Virus record (IMG/VR): IMGVR_UViG_3300047551_001073
Span: 1-20,399 of that record
DNA length: 20,399 nt
Origin: a virus
Direction: 5' to 3' (one strand)
The notes under the pieces are model-generated. The model ran no database searches. It was not told the DNA's origin and saw nothing but the letters and a program-made list of their open reading frames with translations. Positions 1-7,072 of this stretch are shown here, piece after piece (the first letter of the stretch is position 1; each line of letters starts with the position of its first letter). Made by a program: the position numbers and the translations under genes.

Positions 1-34
1 ATTTATTTTTATAAAAGTTTGTGAGATTATTCAT
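1..34 (-). CDS. 5' end of an unidentified gene running off the left edge
   Basis: Only the first 11 codons are inside the window (MNNLTNFYKNK). The ATG at 34-32 has a strong ribosome binding site, GAGGA at 46-42, with 7 nt spacing. A late-promoter-like CATAAATA box lies at 58-51. The preceding transcript (nrdJ and tRNA) is closed by a terminator at 64-95, so this looks like the start of a new late unit. The short peptide shows no recognisable family and the product is unknown. The call rests on the signals in front of it rather than on the protein. Confidence 0.5.
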   Translation of the reverse strand, partial: MNNLTNFYKNK

Positions 35-50
35 TAAAAAGTCCTCAATT

Positions 51-58
51 TATTTATG
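51..58 (-). promoter_or_regulatory. Late promoter-like box CATAAATA
   Basis: On the minus strand the sequence reads CATAAATA, fitting the NATAAATA form of T4-type late promoters. It sits 16 nt upstream of the ATG at 34 and just before a GAGGA ribosome binding site. It immediately follows the terminator at 64-95. Position and context support it; the motif alone is common in AT-rich DNA. Confidence 0.5.
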
Positions 59-63
59 AGAAT

Positions 64-95
64 AAAAAATTCTCCCCTAAAAAGGGAAGAATTTT
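64..95 (-). terminator. Rho-independent terminator after tRNA-Asn
   Basis: An 11-bp stem pairs 66-76 with 84-95, with one bulged base at 87 and a 7-nt loop. The stem has three G-C pairs next to the loop. On the minus strand it ends in a run of T that continues beyond the stem base. It lies 4 nt past the tRNA end and would close the nrdJ/tRNA transcript. Confidence 0.75.
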
Positions 96-98
96 AGA

Positions 99-171
99 CT
101 CCTCCGACTGGATTCGAACCAGTGACCCGAGAGTTAACAGCTCTCTGCTCTACCTGCTGAGCTACAGAGGA
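99..171 (-). tRNA. tRNA-Asn (anticodon GTT)
   Basis: A complete cloverleaf is readable on the minus strand. It has a 7-bp acceptor stem with one G-T pair, D stem GCTC/GAGC, a 5-bp anticodon stem GAGAG/CTCTC and loop CTGTTAA. The anticodon GTT is at 138-136. The T arm is ACTGG/CCAGT with loop TTCGAAT. The discriminator at 99 is G, as is usual for tRNA-Asn. CCA is not encoded. The gene starts 7 nt after the nrdJ stop, so it is probably cut out of the nrdJ transcript. It may help translate the Asn-rich virion proteins of the right arm (inference). Confidence 0.95.
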
Positions 172-178
172 TTGAGGA

Positions 179-2068
179 TCAGACTATCTGGCAACCGCCA
201 GCGCTGCAGGCATACTCCTTTGCTGCCTCAGTATTGTCTTCTGCTTCGTATTTAGACAGGTCCTTGAAGTTAACTTTAACCTTTGGGTGTGCCGAATAAG
301 TAGCAGAATCAATTTGCTCAAATGGAGCCTGAGCATATGTATGACTATCACCACCAGGAAGGAACGAAATTCCTGTTGCCACATCAAAGTTTTCCCACAG
401 CCACTGACCAACTTCAAGGAACTCGGAGTCCCTGTAGTTAACGGTGATTGATGGCTTGTGGTGGCAATAGTGTTCCTGATATGTCTTCCACAGATCCAAG
501 TGATCCAATGCACGGAGATCTTCCGTGGTGATTGTTCCCTTGGGGGCCTTCATCGCAAAGGTGAAGACCGCTGTGTTTCCTGGGTTGATAACATCATCTT
601 CACAAGGAACGCCTTGATCCTTCATGAGATTGTAGATTGGATCCTTCTTGTCAATGCGAATTCTGCGATAATAATAATCCGCATATCTTGGGTGTAGTCC
701 TGATGCAGAATCCACCAAGCAAGAAGTTGTCCCCTCTGGCTTGACGCAAGTGATTGACTTGCTTGGGTTGATACCAAGCTTCTCTGCCCACTTGAGATTT
801 GTTGCTGTTGCGTGATCACGAAGGGTTTCAAGTAGACGGATCAACTTTGGCTTGCCTTCAAGACCACTAGTAAGTTTGTTGTCATAGATGCCAGTCATGC
901 TGACACCCAGCAATCTTTCGTCTTCACAGTTCTTCTTCCACTCGGGACGAAGGTATGGGAAGTTAGTAAAGGTGGATTGAACGGTTCCTATGATTGTGGC
1001 AATCTCAATCTTCTTCTTCAAAGTTGCTGCAGTATCATCGGGACGAACAACAACAGTTGAAAGATTGCAGAACTCAAACGGCTTGAGAATAATCTCCGAG
1101 CATGGGTTTGTTCCATACTCACAGTTTTCATCTCGGCTCCATTTGGCTGCTTGCTCTTGCAAAGCTCTTCTGTTGATCATTCCACGCTCACCGCTGTGGC
1201 TGTTGTACAGTGATGTCCACTCTTCAAGGAACTGACCCATCGGTGGGCGACCACGGTATACAGCAGAGTTGTTTGCGTATGAACGGAAACCAGCCTGCTC
1301 CCACCATGCACCACTCTTGCAGTGAGCCATCTCACGATCAGAGAGATCGCTGAGAGAAATCATGGCAGAACGACGAACACCACCAACAATAACTGCATTG
1401 GCAATGGCACAGCAAATGTCATGGCATTCAAGAGCAGTCAACTTGCGTCCTTGTGCATTGTAAAAAACCTTGACAAGGAATTTAAACAAATTGTCAAGTG
1501 GTGCTGGACCACTGGCACGACCACCAAATGTCTTGAGTCTTGCACCAGCAGGACGAATCTTGCTCAAGTCCCACTTGATATGGCGACCTGCATACAGATG
1601 ATCCATAAGGAACTTCACTGCATTGCCCCACCCTTCCTTTGAATCTTCAACGACATAAGTTACGTTGAAGTGTTTCTCAATCTTGTTTGCAACTGTTGGA
1701 AGTTTATCTGTGTACTGGCGTTCGACAGAGTAACCGACTCCAGTACCATTCATAAGAACAACAAACAACTCAGCAAATGATTCAAGAGAATCAATCGGCA
1801 AATAAGAGCAGTTGTACAAACAAGTATTATCGTGGTCCAATGCTGGTCCAGCAGTCATCAAACTACGCATAGATGGAAGAACCTCAAGATTCAGAATTGC
1901 ATCCTTTACATCAGGGCGTTCTGCAAGTTGAGGAACCTTGTTCGTAAAGTAATTCCACCAACGCTCTACGCACTCCTCCCAGCTTTCTCTGCGATTGTAG
2001 TCAGGAAGCCATCTGGAGTAGCGTGAGATAAAAATAAACGATTGAAACGGTGATAAAATTTCTGCCAT
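179..2068 (-). CDS. nrdJ: Adenosylcobalamin-dependent (class II) ribonucleoside triphosphate reductase, monomeric type
   Basis: It reduces ribonucleotides to deoxyribonucleotides using a B12 radical, feeding phage DNA synthesis in the cytoplasm. The 629-aa protein carries the expected catalytic set. C323 in NPCSEI is the thiyl-radical cysteine and E325 follows it. C87 and C334 form the active-site redox pair; the 11-residue step from C323 to C334 matches the Lactobacillus leichmannii enzyme. The C-terminal pair C621/C626 (CSAGGC) re-reduces the active site, again with the family spacing. The N-terminal SRWL motif is typical of phage NrdJ. The protein is shorter than the 739-aa bacterial enzyme but not broken, and has no intein. 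The start at 2068 is preceded by AAAGGAT. A CTAAATA box lies at 2102-2096. T4 itself uses class I NrdA/NrdB; none is seen here. Confidence 0.95.
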   Translation of the reverse strand: MAEILSPFQSFIFISRYSRWLPDYNRRESWEECVERWWNYFTNKVPQLAERPDVKDAILNLEVLPSMRSLMTAGPALDHDNTCLYNCSYLPIDSLESFAELFVVLMNGTGVGYSVERQYTDKLPTVANKIEKHFNVTYVVEDSKEGWGNAVKFLMDHLYAGRHIKWDLSKIRPAGARLKTFGGRASGPAPLDNLFKFLVKVFYNAQGRKLTALECHDICCAIANAVIVGGVRRSAMISLSDLSDREMAHCKSGAWWEQAGFRSYANNSAVYRGRPPMGQFLEEWTSLYNSHSGERGMINRRALQEQAAKWSRDENCEYGTNPCSEIILKPFEFCNLSTVVVRPDDTAATLKKKIEIATIIGTVQSTFTNFPYLRPEWKKNCEDERLLGVSMTGIYDNKLTSGLEGKPKLIRLLETLRDHATATNLKWAEKLGINPSKSITCVKPEGTTSCLVDSASGLHPRYADYYYRRIRIDKKDPIYNLMKDQGVPCEDDVINPGNTAVFTFAMKAPKGTITTEDLRALDHLDLWKTYQEHYCHHKPSITVNYRDSEFLEVGQWLWENFDVATGISFLPGGDSHTYAQAPFEQIDSATYSAHPKVKVNFKDLSKYEAEDNTEAAKEYACSAGGCQIV

Positions 2069-2094
2069 AATTTGACAATCCTTTGTTGGTGTCT

Positions 2095-2826
2095 TTATTT
2101 AGTTGTTAGAGTATTCCACGAAACTGGGAAAAGTGGAGCAATTATTTTGTCAATTGCTTTAGCATATTGCTGTATTTCCCATTGAGCGTGGGCATCGATT
2201 CTCAGGTTATAAACACGGGCAAATGCGTAGAGAGAACCAGTCCACATAAATTCCGTATATGTTCCTTGCGGAAGAATTGATCTTGCCTGCTCGGGAGCAA
2301 CACCATCTTGAATAAGTTTGCTATAAAGGTCAAGACATTCTTTTGCAATTGAGTCATACTCTTGACGAAGACGAATACAAAGATCCATATCTTCAATTGC
2401 ACCACTGCTTCCTTGCTTTGCCCCATCTGTTGGTGCATTGCGCCAAAGCGGAGTGTAGATCTCTGGTTCAAAAGTAACATAACGTCTACTGACCTCATTC
2501 ATTGTCAGACCAATTTGGTGTTTGCCCAGTTGGGCACGGACAAAAATTGGACACTTAATCCGCAAAGTAATTTGCGGATGACAGAATGGAGTAAAGTGGT
2601 TATGCTTACCAAGATATTTAATCAGCTTTGCATCTTTTTCAGGAAGCTTTGGGCTAGGAACATGACTGTCTGCGTAATCCCATGAACTTTCCTTATTGAA
2701 GGATACACGGGCTGCATTGACAACACTTAGATCTGACCCCATGTAGTCAACCAGATCAACATGCCCATAATCTAAAACATTAATTTTAATCTGCGCCGTG
2801 CTTCTGTTCAGGGTTTCCATCGTCAT
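2095..2826 (-). CDS. thyX: Flavin-dependent thymidylate synthase ThyX
   Basis: It makes dTMP from dUMP using methylenetetrahydrofolate, FAD and NADPH. The 243-aa protein has the ThyX core: VVNAARVSF (35-43), KYLGKHNHFTPFCHP region (70-84), and FVRAQLGKH leading to NEVSRRY (95-116). The family signature RHR...S...RY is present only in a modified form: KHQ at 102-104 in place of RHR, with NEVSRRY intact. Two ATGs are possible, at 2826 and 2820. The first is favoured because GAGG lies 6 nt before it. The gene starts inside the preceding 77-aa gene (41-nt overlap), which suggests translational coupling. With nrdJ just downstream and dut in the same window, it belongs to the dNTP supply set. Confidence 0.92.
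   Translation of the reverse strand: MTMETLNRSTAQIKINVLDYGHVDLVDYMGSDLSVVNAARVSFNKESSWDYADSHVPSPKLPEKDAKLIKYLGKHNHFTPFCHPQITLRIKCPIFVRAQLGKHQIGLTMNEVSRRYVTFEPEIYTPLWRNAPTDGAKQGSSGAIEDMDLCIRLRQEYDSIAKECLDLYSKLIQDGVAPEQARSILPQGTYTEFMWTGSLYAFARVYNLRIDAHAQWEIQQYAKAIDKIIAPLFPVSWNTLTTK
2096..2102 (-). promoter_or_regulatory. Possible late promoter box CTAAATA upstream of nrdJ
   Basis: CTAAATA on the minus strand lies 27 nt before the nrdJ ATG and is followed by AAGACACC and the AAAGGAT ribosome binding site. It overlaps the last codons of thyX (ACT AAA TAA), so chance is possible. The downstream AGACAC is shared with the CTAAATA box at 10568-10574. Confidence 0.3.
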
Positions 2827-3019
2827 TTAAATCCTCATCATTATCTACAAGTTCAACACGAACCCCAGGAATCTGGGTAAAATCTGCTGCATATTCTCTA
2901 GCTCTTGCCCAAAGATCGGGATCCATTTCCTTTACATATTCACCAAATCTTTGTACAAAAGTTAAGTATGCTTCACTAGCCTTTAAAATGTCTTCTTCCG
3001 ACATATTTTCATCTTCCAT
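2786..3019 (-). CDS. Small acidic protein of unknown function
   Basis: A 77-aa protein, rich in Asp and Glu, with a predicted helical first half and an acidic tail. No family is recognised. The start ATG at 3019 has AAGG with about 6 nt spacing. The gene begins 1 nt after the primase stop and its last 41 nt overlap thyX in another frame, so it is embedded in the primase-to-nrdJ transcript. The tight placement and clear ribosome binding site support a real gene. The function is unknown; acidic small proteins of this kind in T4-like phages are often accessory or host-interaction factors, but nothing in the sequence proves that here. Confidence 0.75.
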   Translation of the reverse strand: MEDENMSEEDILKASEAYLTFVQRFGEYVKEMDPDLWARAREYAADFTQIPGVRVELVDNDEDLNDDGNPEQKHGAD

Positions 3020-3020
3020 T

Positions 3021-4034
3021 TTATACCTTCTTCCAGTAAGTATATTTCATTTTTGCTTTAAGTCCAGAATAAATGTTATTGATTATAATCTTGTGTGTCA
3101 TTCCTTTTCCATAAGATAAAACCATATCATTTATATCTTTCTCAATTATTTCAGACGGCCAGATTACTACGTTTCTTCCAGCCTCTATGTATTTTCCAAT
3201 CAATCCGACTATTTCTGCATTTCTAGGTTCATTATCAAAAACAAATACAACATTTGACTTGTTTATTTTGGTAGGCAATTCACTTAGCCACCCAGCACCC
3301 TGCATAGCAACTGCATTATCCAAGAACATAGAATCAATCGGACCCTCAGTTACAAATACAGTTTCTCTGGGGTCTACTTTATCTAGGTTGTACCAGAGCC
3401 TTTCCGTTTCTTCTTTTTTGAGAGTAATGTAGCGAATCCCTTTAGCTTCTTTCCCACCTTTTTTATCGAATCCCGCTTCTTCAAGTATTCGTCCTTGCAC
3501 GCCAATAAGTACGCCCATCTCGTCATAGAACGGTATGACGAGTCTGGCTTCCTTAGATCCAACTCTTTCAAAAGATTCCATGATCTTACTGAAATCGTTG
3601 CTGTAATAAAAATTACAATACTTTTCTTTAGGTATTTCTCTGGACTTAACATATTTTACTGCCTTATGATCTTCGTTGAGTAGGTCAAGCCTGGTTCCAA
3701 GATCAGTGAAAGGTTTATGTCTTTCTTTTTTTGGTTCTTCAACAATTGGCTCTGGGTTTCTGTCCTTGAAAACTTCGAAGGAATATTCCTTGCAGAGTTG
3801 TGGGCTAATACTTTCAAGAGCAGAATATAGATTACAAGAAAAACCGCAGTTGTGACATTTGTAAACATAATGGTTTTTGTGTTGAAAGAAGTATCCCCTG
3901 GTCTTATTCCTGTTCTTTTTGGAATCACCACACTTAAAACACCTACATGTGGCCAATGAATCTTTTTTCCACTTGAACTTTGCAAGGGAACCGGAAAGAA
4001 GATTCACATACTTCTTGTCAATATATATGCTCAT
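3021..4034 (-). CDS. 61: DNA primase, T4 gp61-like
   Basis: It synthesises RNA primers for lagging-strand synthesis as part of the primosome with the gp41 helicase. The 337-aa length is close to T4 gp61 (342 aa). An N-terminal zinc-binding domain shows C32-x2-C35 and C60-x2-C63, with the YxCHNCGF pattern of DnaG-type primases. A TOPRIM catalytic domain follows: E230 in VTEGPIDSMF, and D267/E269 in VFVFDNE in place of the usual DxD. The segment LVIPFYDEMGVLIGVQGR (165-182) is the typical primase RNA-polymerase strand region. Its ATG overlaps the helicase stop as TGATG at 4036-4032, so the two subunits are translationally coupled. Confidence 0.93.
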   Translation of the reverse strand: MSIYIDKKYVNLLSGSLAKFKWKKDSLATCRCFKCGDSKKNRNKTRGYFFQHKNHYVYKCHNCGFSCNLYSALESISPQLCKEYSFEVFKDRNPEPIVEEPKKERHKPFTDLGTRLDLLNEDHKAVKYVKSREIPKEKYCNFYYSNDFSKIMESFERVGSKEARLVIPFYDEMGVLIGVQGRILEEAGFDKKGGKEAKGIRYITLKKEETERLWYNLDKVDPRETVFVTEGPIDSMFLDNAVAMQGAGWLSELPTKINKSNVVFVFDNEPRNAEIVGLIGKYIEAGRNVVIWPSEIIEKDINDMVLSYGKGMTHKIIINNIYSGLKAKMKYTYWKKV

Positions 4035-5446
4035 CAGGCTTCCTCAAATGTCCAGTTCACAACTTTGTTCTTCTTCTTTCCAAATTTTGGATTAAATGTT
4101 TGTGAATCCGAACCCGAACCAAAGCCTTCTTCTTCTGTGTTATTTGCATTAGTAAGGTTGTTGTTGGTATTGTCAACATCATAAAATTTCATCTTAGACT
4201 TATTGACACCAACCAAAAACTTCCTGTTCTTTGTCAAATCATTTCCACGATTCTTTAGTTGCTTGACCATTAGCTGACCAGCTTCTGCAAGTTCTTCATT
4301 TTCAATCAATGCAACAAAGAAGTCTGCTGTCTGTGGAAGACCAAAGCTTTCAGATGTATCGGTCATCTCCATGTCACTACTCTTTGCGCCTTCACGGTTG
4401 ACCTGGGTTGCTGTCCATACGGGGACATTGAACTGCTTGGCAAGTCCTCGCAATTCTTCAGCAATACCTTTAACATAAGTATAGCTATTCATTCCATTGC
4501 CCATCTTGAATCTAGCACATGAGCAAATATTCAAATAATCTACAAAAATTACATCTGGAATAAACTTCTTCTTAATCTTTAACTCTTCCATCAGATTACG
4601 AAAGTGTGTAACATTTGCTGCTGCGGTGGGGTATTCTTTTATGATAAGCTTTCCTCTGCAGGTTTTCTTTAAATTGTCAACTTTATTTTCATATTGCTGC
4701 AACGGCATCTGCTCTAGAACATGCATGTCGGTATCAAGAAGATTTGCATCAATTCTTTTTGCAATCTCTTCCTCTGCCATCTCAAGAGTAATGTAAAGTA
4801 CATTCAAGTTTTGAGACATGCATGCTGCTGCATGATGGCAAAGAAAAGCACTCTTACCGACACCAGATGCTGCCATGACAACATTGAGAGTCTTTTTACG
4901 GGTTCCGCCACGGGTAATCTTATTAAACATCTCTAGATCAAAAGGAACCTTTTCCTCTACTCTATGGTAATATTCATATCGCTCGTCAACATCTTCAAGG
5001 AAATCGTGACCTACGCGAGTATCGAAAGACACAGACAACGCCTTGGACATAATCTCGGGAATTGCATTCTGCGTCTGCTCTTTGTCTTTTCCTTCAATAA
5101 TACCAATAGAAGCCATGATACCATTGTAGATTGCTTTTTCTTTACAGAATTTTTCTGTATTCTCTACAAGCCATATTGTGTCTGACTTCTCACCTTCCTT
5201 GTACATTTCCTCGCTGATGGAAACACACTTTTTGAATTCAACCTCTCCCAACGACTTTTCATTTTCCAATGAAATGAGAATAGCATCCTTTGTCGGGATG
5301 TTATTGTACTTCAAGATAAACTTCGATACTATTCCAAATACTGCCCTTTCGGATTTATCGTGGAAGTATTCTTCTTGAAGGAAGGGAACAACTTTTCTTG
5401 CGTACTCTTCATTGAGTACCAAGTTCTTTAAGATTACTGTTTCCAT
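4034..5446 (-). CDS. 41: Replicative DNA helicase, T4 gp41/DnaB family
   Basis: A hexameric 5'-3' helicase that unwinds the fork and recruits primase. The 470-aa protein is almost the length of T4 gp41 (475 aa). The N-terminal domain (about 1-150) is followed by a RecA-like motor domain. Walker A is AASGVGKS at 192-199, and Walker B is DVIFVDYLN with D303. The segment WTATQVNREG is the H3-type region of DnaB-family helicases. The C-terminal tail (about 420-470) is Asn- and charge-rich and probably disordered, ending in an acidic FEEA. No ribosome binding site lies near the ATG at 5446. Instead TATAAT ends 6 nt upstream, so a leaderless mRNA is likely. The stop overlaps the primase start. Confidence 0.95.
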   Translation of the reverse strand: METVILKNLVLNEEYARKVVPFLQEEYFHDKSERAVFGIVSKFILKYNNIPTKDAILISLENEKSLGEVEFKKCVSISEEMYKEGEKSDTIWLVENTEKFCKEKAIYNGIMASIGIIEGKDKEQTQNAIPEIMSKALSVSFDTRVGHDFLEDVDERYEYYHRVEEKVPFDLEMFNKITRGGTRKKTLNVVMAASGVGKSAFLCHHAAACMSQNLNVLYITLEMAEEEIAKRIDANLLDTDMHVLEQMPLQQYENKVDNLKKTCRGKLIIKEYPTAAANVTHFRNLMEELKIKKKFIPDVIFVDYLNICSCARFKMGNGMNSYTYVKGIAEELRGLAKQFNVPVWTATQVNREGAKSSDMEMTDTSESFGLPQTADFFVALIENEELAEAGQLMVKQLKNRGNDLTKNRKFLVGVNKSKMKFYDVDNTNNNLTNANNTEEEGFGSGSDSQTFNPKFGKKKNKVVNWTFEEA

Positions 5447-5452
5447 GTTTTT

Positions 5453-5480
5453 ATTATATGATGGTTACCTTAAAAGTCCA
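5453..5480 (-). promoter_or_regulatory. Sigma70-like promoter of the helicase gene, probably leaderless
   Basis: On the minus strand the -35 box TGGACT (5480-5475) is followed by a 16-nt spacer and a perfect -10 box TATAAT (5458-5453). Six nt later comes the helicase ATG, so the expected start of transcription is the A of the ATG. It lies in the short gap between the 104-aa gene and the helicase. Confidence 0.55.
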
Positions 5481-5483
5481 GCA

Positions 5484-5798
5484 TTAGTCCTGATGAACAT
5501 CATCCTCAAGATCTACAGATTCTTTCTTTTCTTCTTCGATATTTTTCTCAACAATATCAGTAAAGATTTGACCAACCACTTGAGTAAACTCTGCTGTTTC
5601 TTGGTTAAAGTTTTCTGGAGCTTGTAATGTAGTAACATTCATATTTACCGCAAGTTCTCCAGATTCAGTTTCATGTAATGAAATTTTACCGTATTTAAAT
5701 ACGATGCCAGAAAAATCACCATTTAAGATTTCAATTGGGCATGTATCTTTTTGATCAAAAAGATCATCTCTAAATTTATAATCAGGAACCTTGTCCAT
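5484..5798 (-). CDS. Small protein of unknown function between uvsX and helicase
   Basis: A 104-aa protein, acidic overall, with a beta-rich first half (about 20-60) and a highly acidic tail (IEEEKKESVDLEDDVHQD, last 18 residues). No family is recognised. The ATG at 5798 lies inside the end of uvsX (17-nt overlap), with AAAAGGAT about 7 nt upstream, so it is coupled to uvsX translation. The acidic tail resembles those of single-strand-DNA-binding or recombination-mediator proteins, but it lacks a visible OB-fold signature, so that is only a thought. Position between recombinase and helicase suggests a replication or recombination accessory role. Confidence 0.8.
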   Translation of the reverse strand: MDKVPDYKFRDDLFDQKDTCPIEILNGDFSGIVFKYGKISLHETESGELAVNMNVTTLQAPENFNQETAEFTQVVGQIFTDIVEKNIEEEKKESVDLEDDVHQD

Positions 5799-6804
5799 AT
5801 TTAAAATCCTTTTGAACTTCTGCGTCGATTTTATTTAGAATATCCAAAGTAAAGTATTTCTCTGGATCATCATCAATGTTTTTCTCAAAAACTTTAGAAC
5901 CATCTGGCAACTCTACGCGAGTGGAAACCTTCTTGAAGATATTATACTTTAAAGCAAGATCCGTCAAACCATAATATCTGCTCAGACCAGATGTATAGTT
6001 TAGACGAGTTTCAACTTGCATGTTTTCTTTAACAAAACGATTTTTATAGTTTGTGCATTTGATAAAATTTCCAACTACTCCGTCTTCTGTTTTATCCTTG
6101 CTCTTTGAAAGAGTAAGGATGTTACTGGCTGCATACTTGAGTCCAATGCCACCACCAAGTTCCTTTGTTGGAACATATGCACCAATAACTTGGTAAGTAT
6201 GATTGGTGAGAAGCATGGGAATCTTGGCCTTGCCAAGCTTCAAAGTAAGAACACGGAATGTTGCTTTGGTCTGCTGAGCCTTTGTCATGTCACGAACATC
6301 TTTACCTTCAGCGGAGTCAGTCATCTCCTTGCGGGTAGACAACATCCCAAGGGAGTCAAGAACCATAAAAACTGGCTTTCGGTCTTCTTCGGGCTGCTCA
6401 AGAATGTCATTAACAATCTTCAGTGCCTGTGTCTTGAACTCTTCGATTGTTGCAACGGGAATGACTGCTACACGCTCAGGATCAACTCCCCGTGCAGTAA
6501 ACATATCAGATGTTACTGCTTGCTCGGTATCAAAATAAATCACAACACCGTCTTTGTGATCCTTTAGAAACTGGCCTGCGATGCCAATGGCATAGAAGGT
6601 CTTTCCCGTTGCTGGATCTCCTGCCAAGCAGGAGATCTTGTTGTTTGGTAATCCCCCAAAGATAGATCCAGACAATAGTGCATTCAATGCATACGAACCC
6701 GTGTCAATGAAGCCAGATACATCTGCACCATCAATGCCTTCAGAAACTAGGGTTGCGTCTGGATTATCAATTTTGCTTATTAAGTTTTTTAGATACTTTG
6801 ACAT
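5782..6804 (-). CDS. uvsX: UvsX/RecA-type recombinase
   Basis: It forms filaments on single-stranded DNA and carries out strand exchange for recombination-dependent replication and repair. The 340-aa protein has Walker A GDPATGKT at 62-69, the catalytic glutamate E94 in YFDTEQ, and Walker B VFMVLDSLG with D150. LLTNHTYQVIG and the glycine-rich ELGGGIGLKYAASN match the L2-side region of phage UvsX proteins. The upstream leader is A-rich with AGAAAGA as a weak ribosome binding site. A perfect consensus sigma70 promoter (6855-6828) lies inside the end of the preceding gene. The gene overlaps that upstream gene by 38 nt and the downstream 104-aa gene by 17 nt. Confidence 0.95.
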   Translation of the reverse strand: MSKYLKNLISKIDNPDATLVSEGIDGADVSGFIDTGSYALNALLSGSIFGGLPNNKISCLAGDPATGKTFYAIGIAGQFLKDHKDGVVIYFDTEQAVTSDMFTARGVDPERVAVIPVATIEEFKTQALKIVNDILEQPEEDRKPVFMVLDSLGMLSTRKEMTDSAEGKDVRDMTKAQQTKATFRVLTLKLGKAKIPMLLTNHTYQVIGAYVPTKELGGGIGLKYAASNILTLSKSKDKTEDGVVGNFIKCTNYKNRFVKENMQVETRLNYTSGLSRYYGLTDLALKYNIFKKVSTRVELPDGSKVFEKNIDDDPEKYFTLDILNKIDAEVQKDFKYGQGS

Positions 6805-7069
6805 TATTTTTTTTCTTTCTGGTCGTAATTATAACAGCTGCGTAGTCACTGTCAACTACGCTGTCGTCAATTTTAAGAGAATCGATTATTACCTCATCAT
6901 CAACGTCAAGAAGTCTATCACCAACCATAAGGCATGGACCACCTTCAAAATCAAAAAGACCGTCGCCATGGCGAGTATACAAACTCCGACCTTCGATTTT
7001 GTAAGATCCGTCTTTAAGTAATGTGAGAATTCGTTCATCACCATATCTAGATTTAAACCTCTTTACCAT
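6767..7069 (-). CDS. Small protein of unknown function upstream of uvsX
   Basis: A 100-aa protein with a basic N-terminus, a short beta-rich middle (about 15-80) and a Lys-rich C-terminus (RKKKNNVKVSKKLNKQN). No family is recognised. The ATG at 7069 has AGGA about 10 nt upstream, inside the 3-nt gap and the end of the preceding gene. Its last 38 nt overlap the start of uvsX, and its 3' third contains the uvsX promoter, so this stretch codes for protein and carries regulation at once. The basic tail could bind nucleic acid (inference). Confidence 0.78.
   Translation of the reverse strand: MVKRFKSRYGDERILTLLKDGSYKIEGRSLYTRHGDGLFDFEGGPCLMVGDRLLDVDDEVIIDSLKIDDSVVDSDYAAVIITTRKKKNNVKVSKKLNKQN
6828..6855 (-). 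promoter_or_regulatory. Consensus sigma70 promoter for uvsX
   Basis: On the minus strand TTGACA (6855-6850), a 16-nt spacer and TATAAT (6833-6828) are both perfect hexamers. The predicted start of transcription is near 6821, giving a leader of about 17 nt before the uvsX ATG. The promoter is embedded in the coding sequence of the 100-aa gene upstream. Confidence 0.8.
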
Positions 7070-7072
7070 TTC

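Noticed and set aside
2362-2685. Plus-strand open frame of 107 codons inside thyX
   Set aside because: The antisense strand carries the conserved ThyX core and no ribosome binding site or promoter supports the plus-strand frame.
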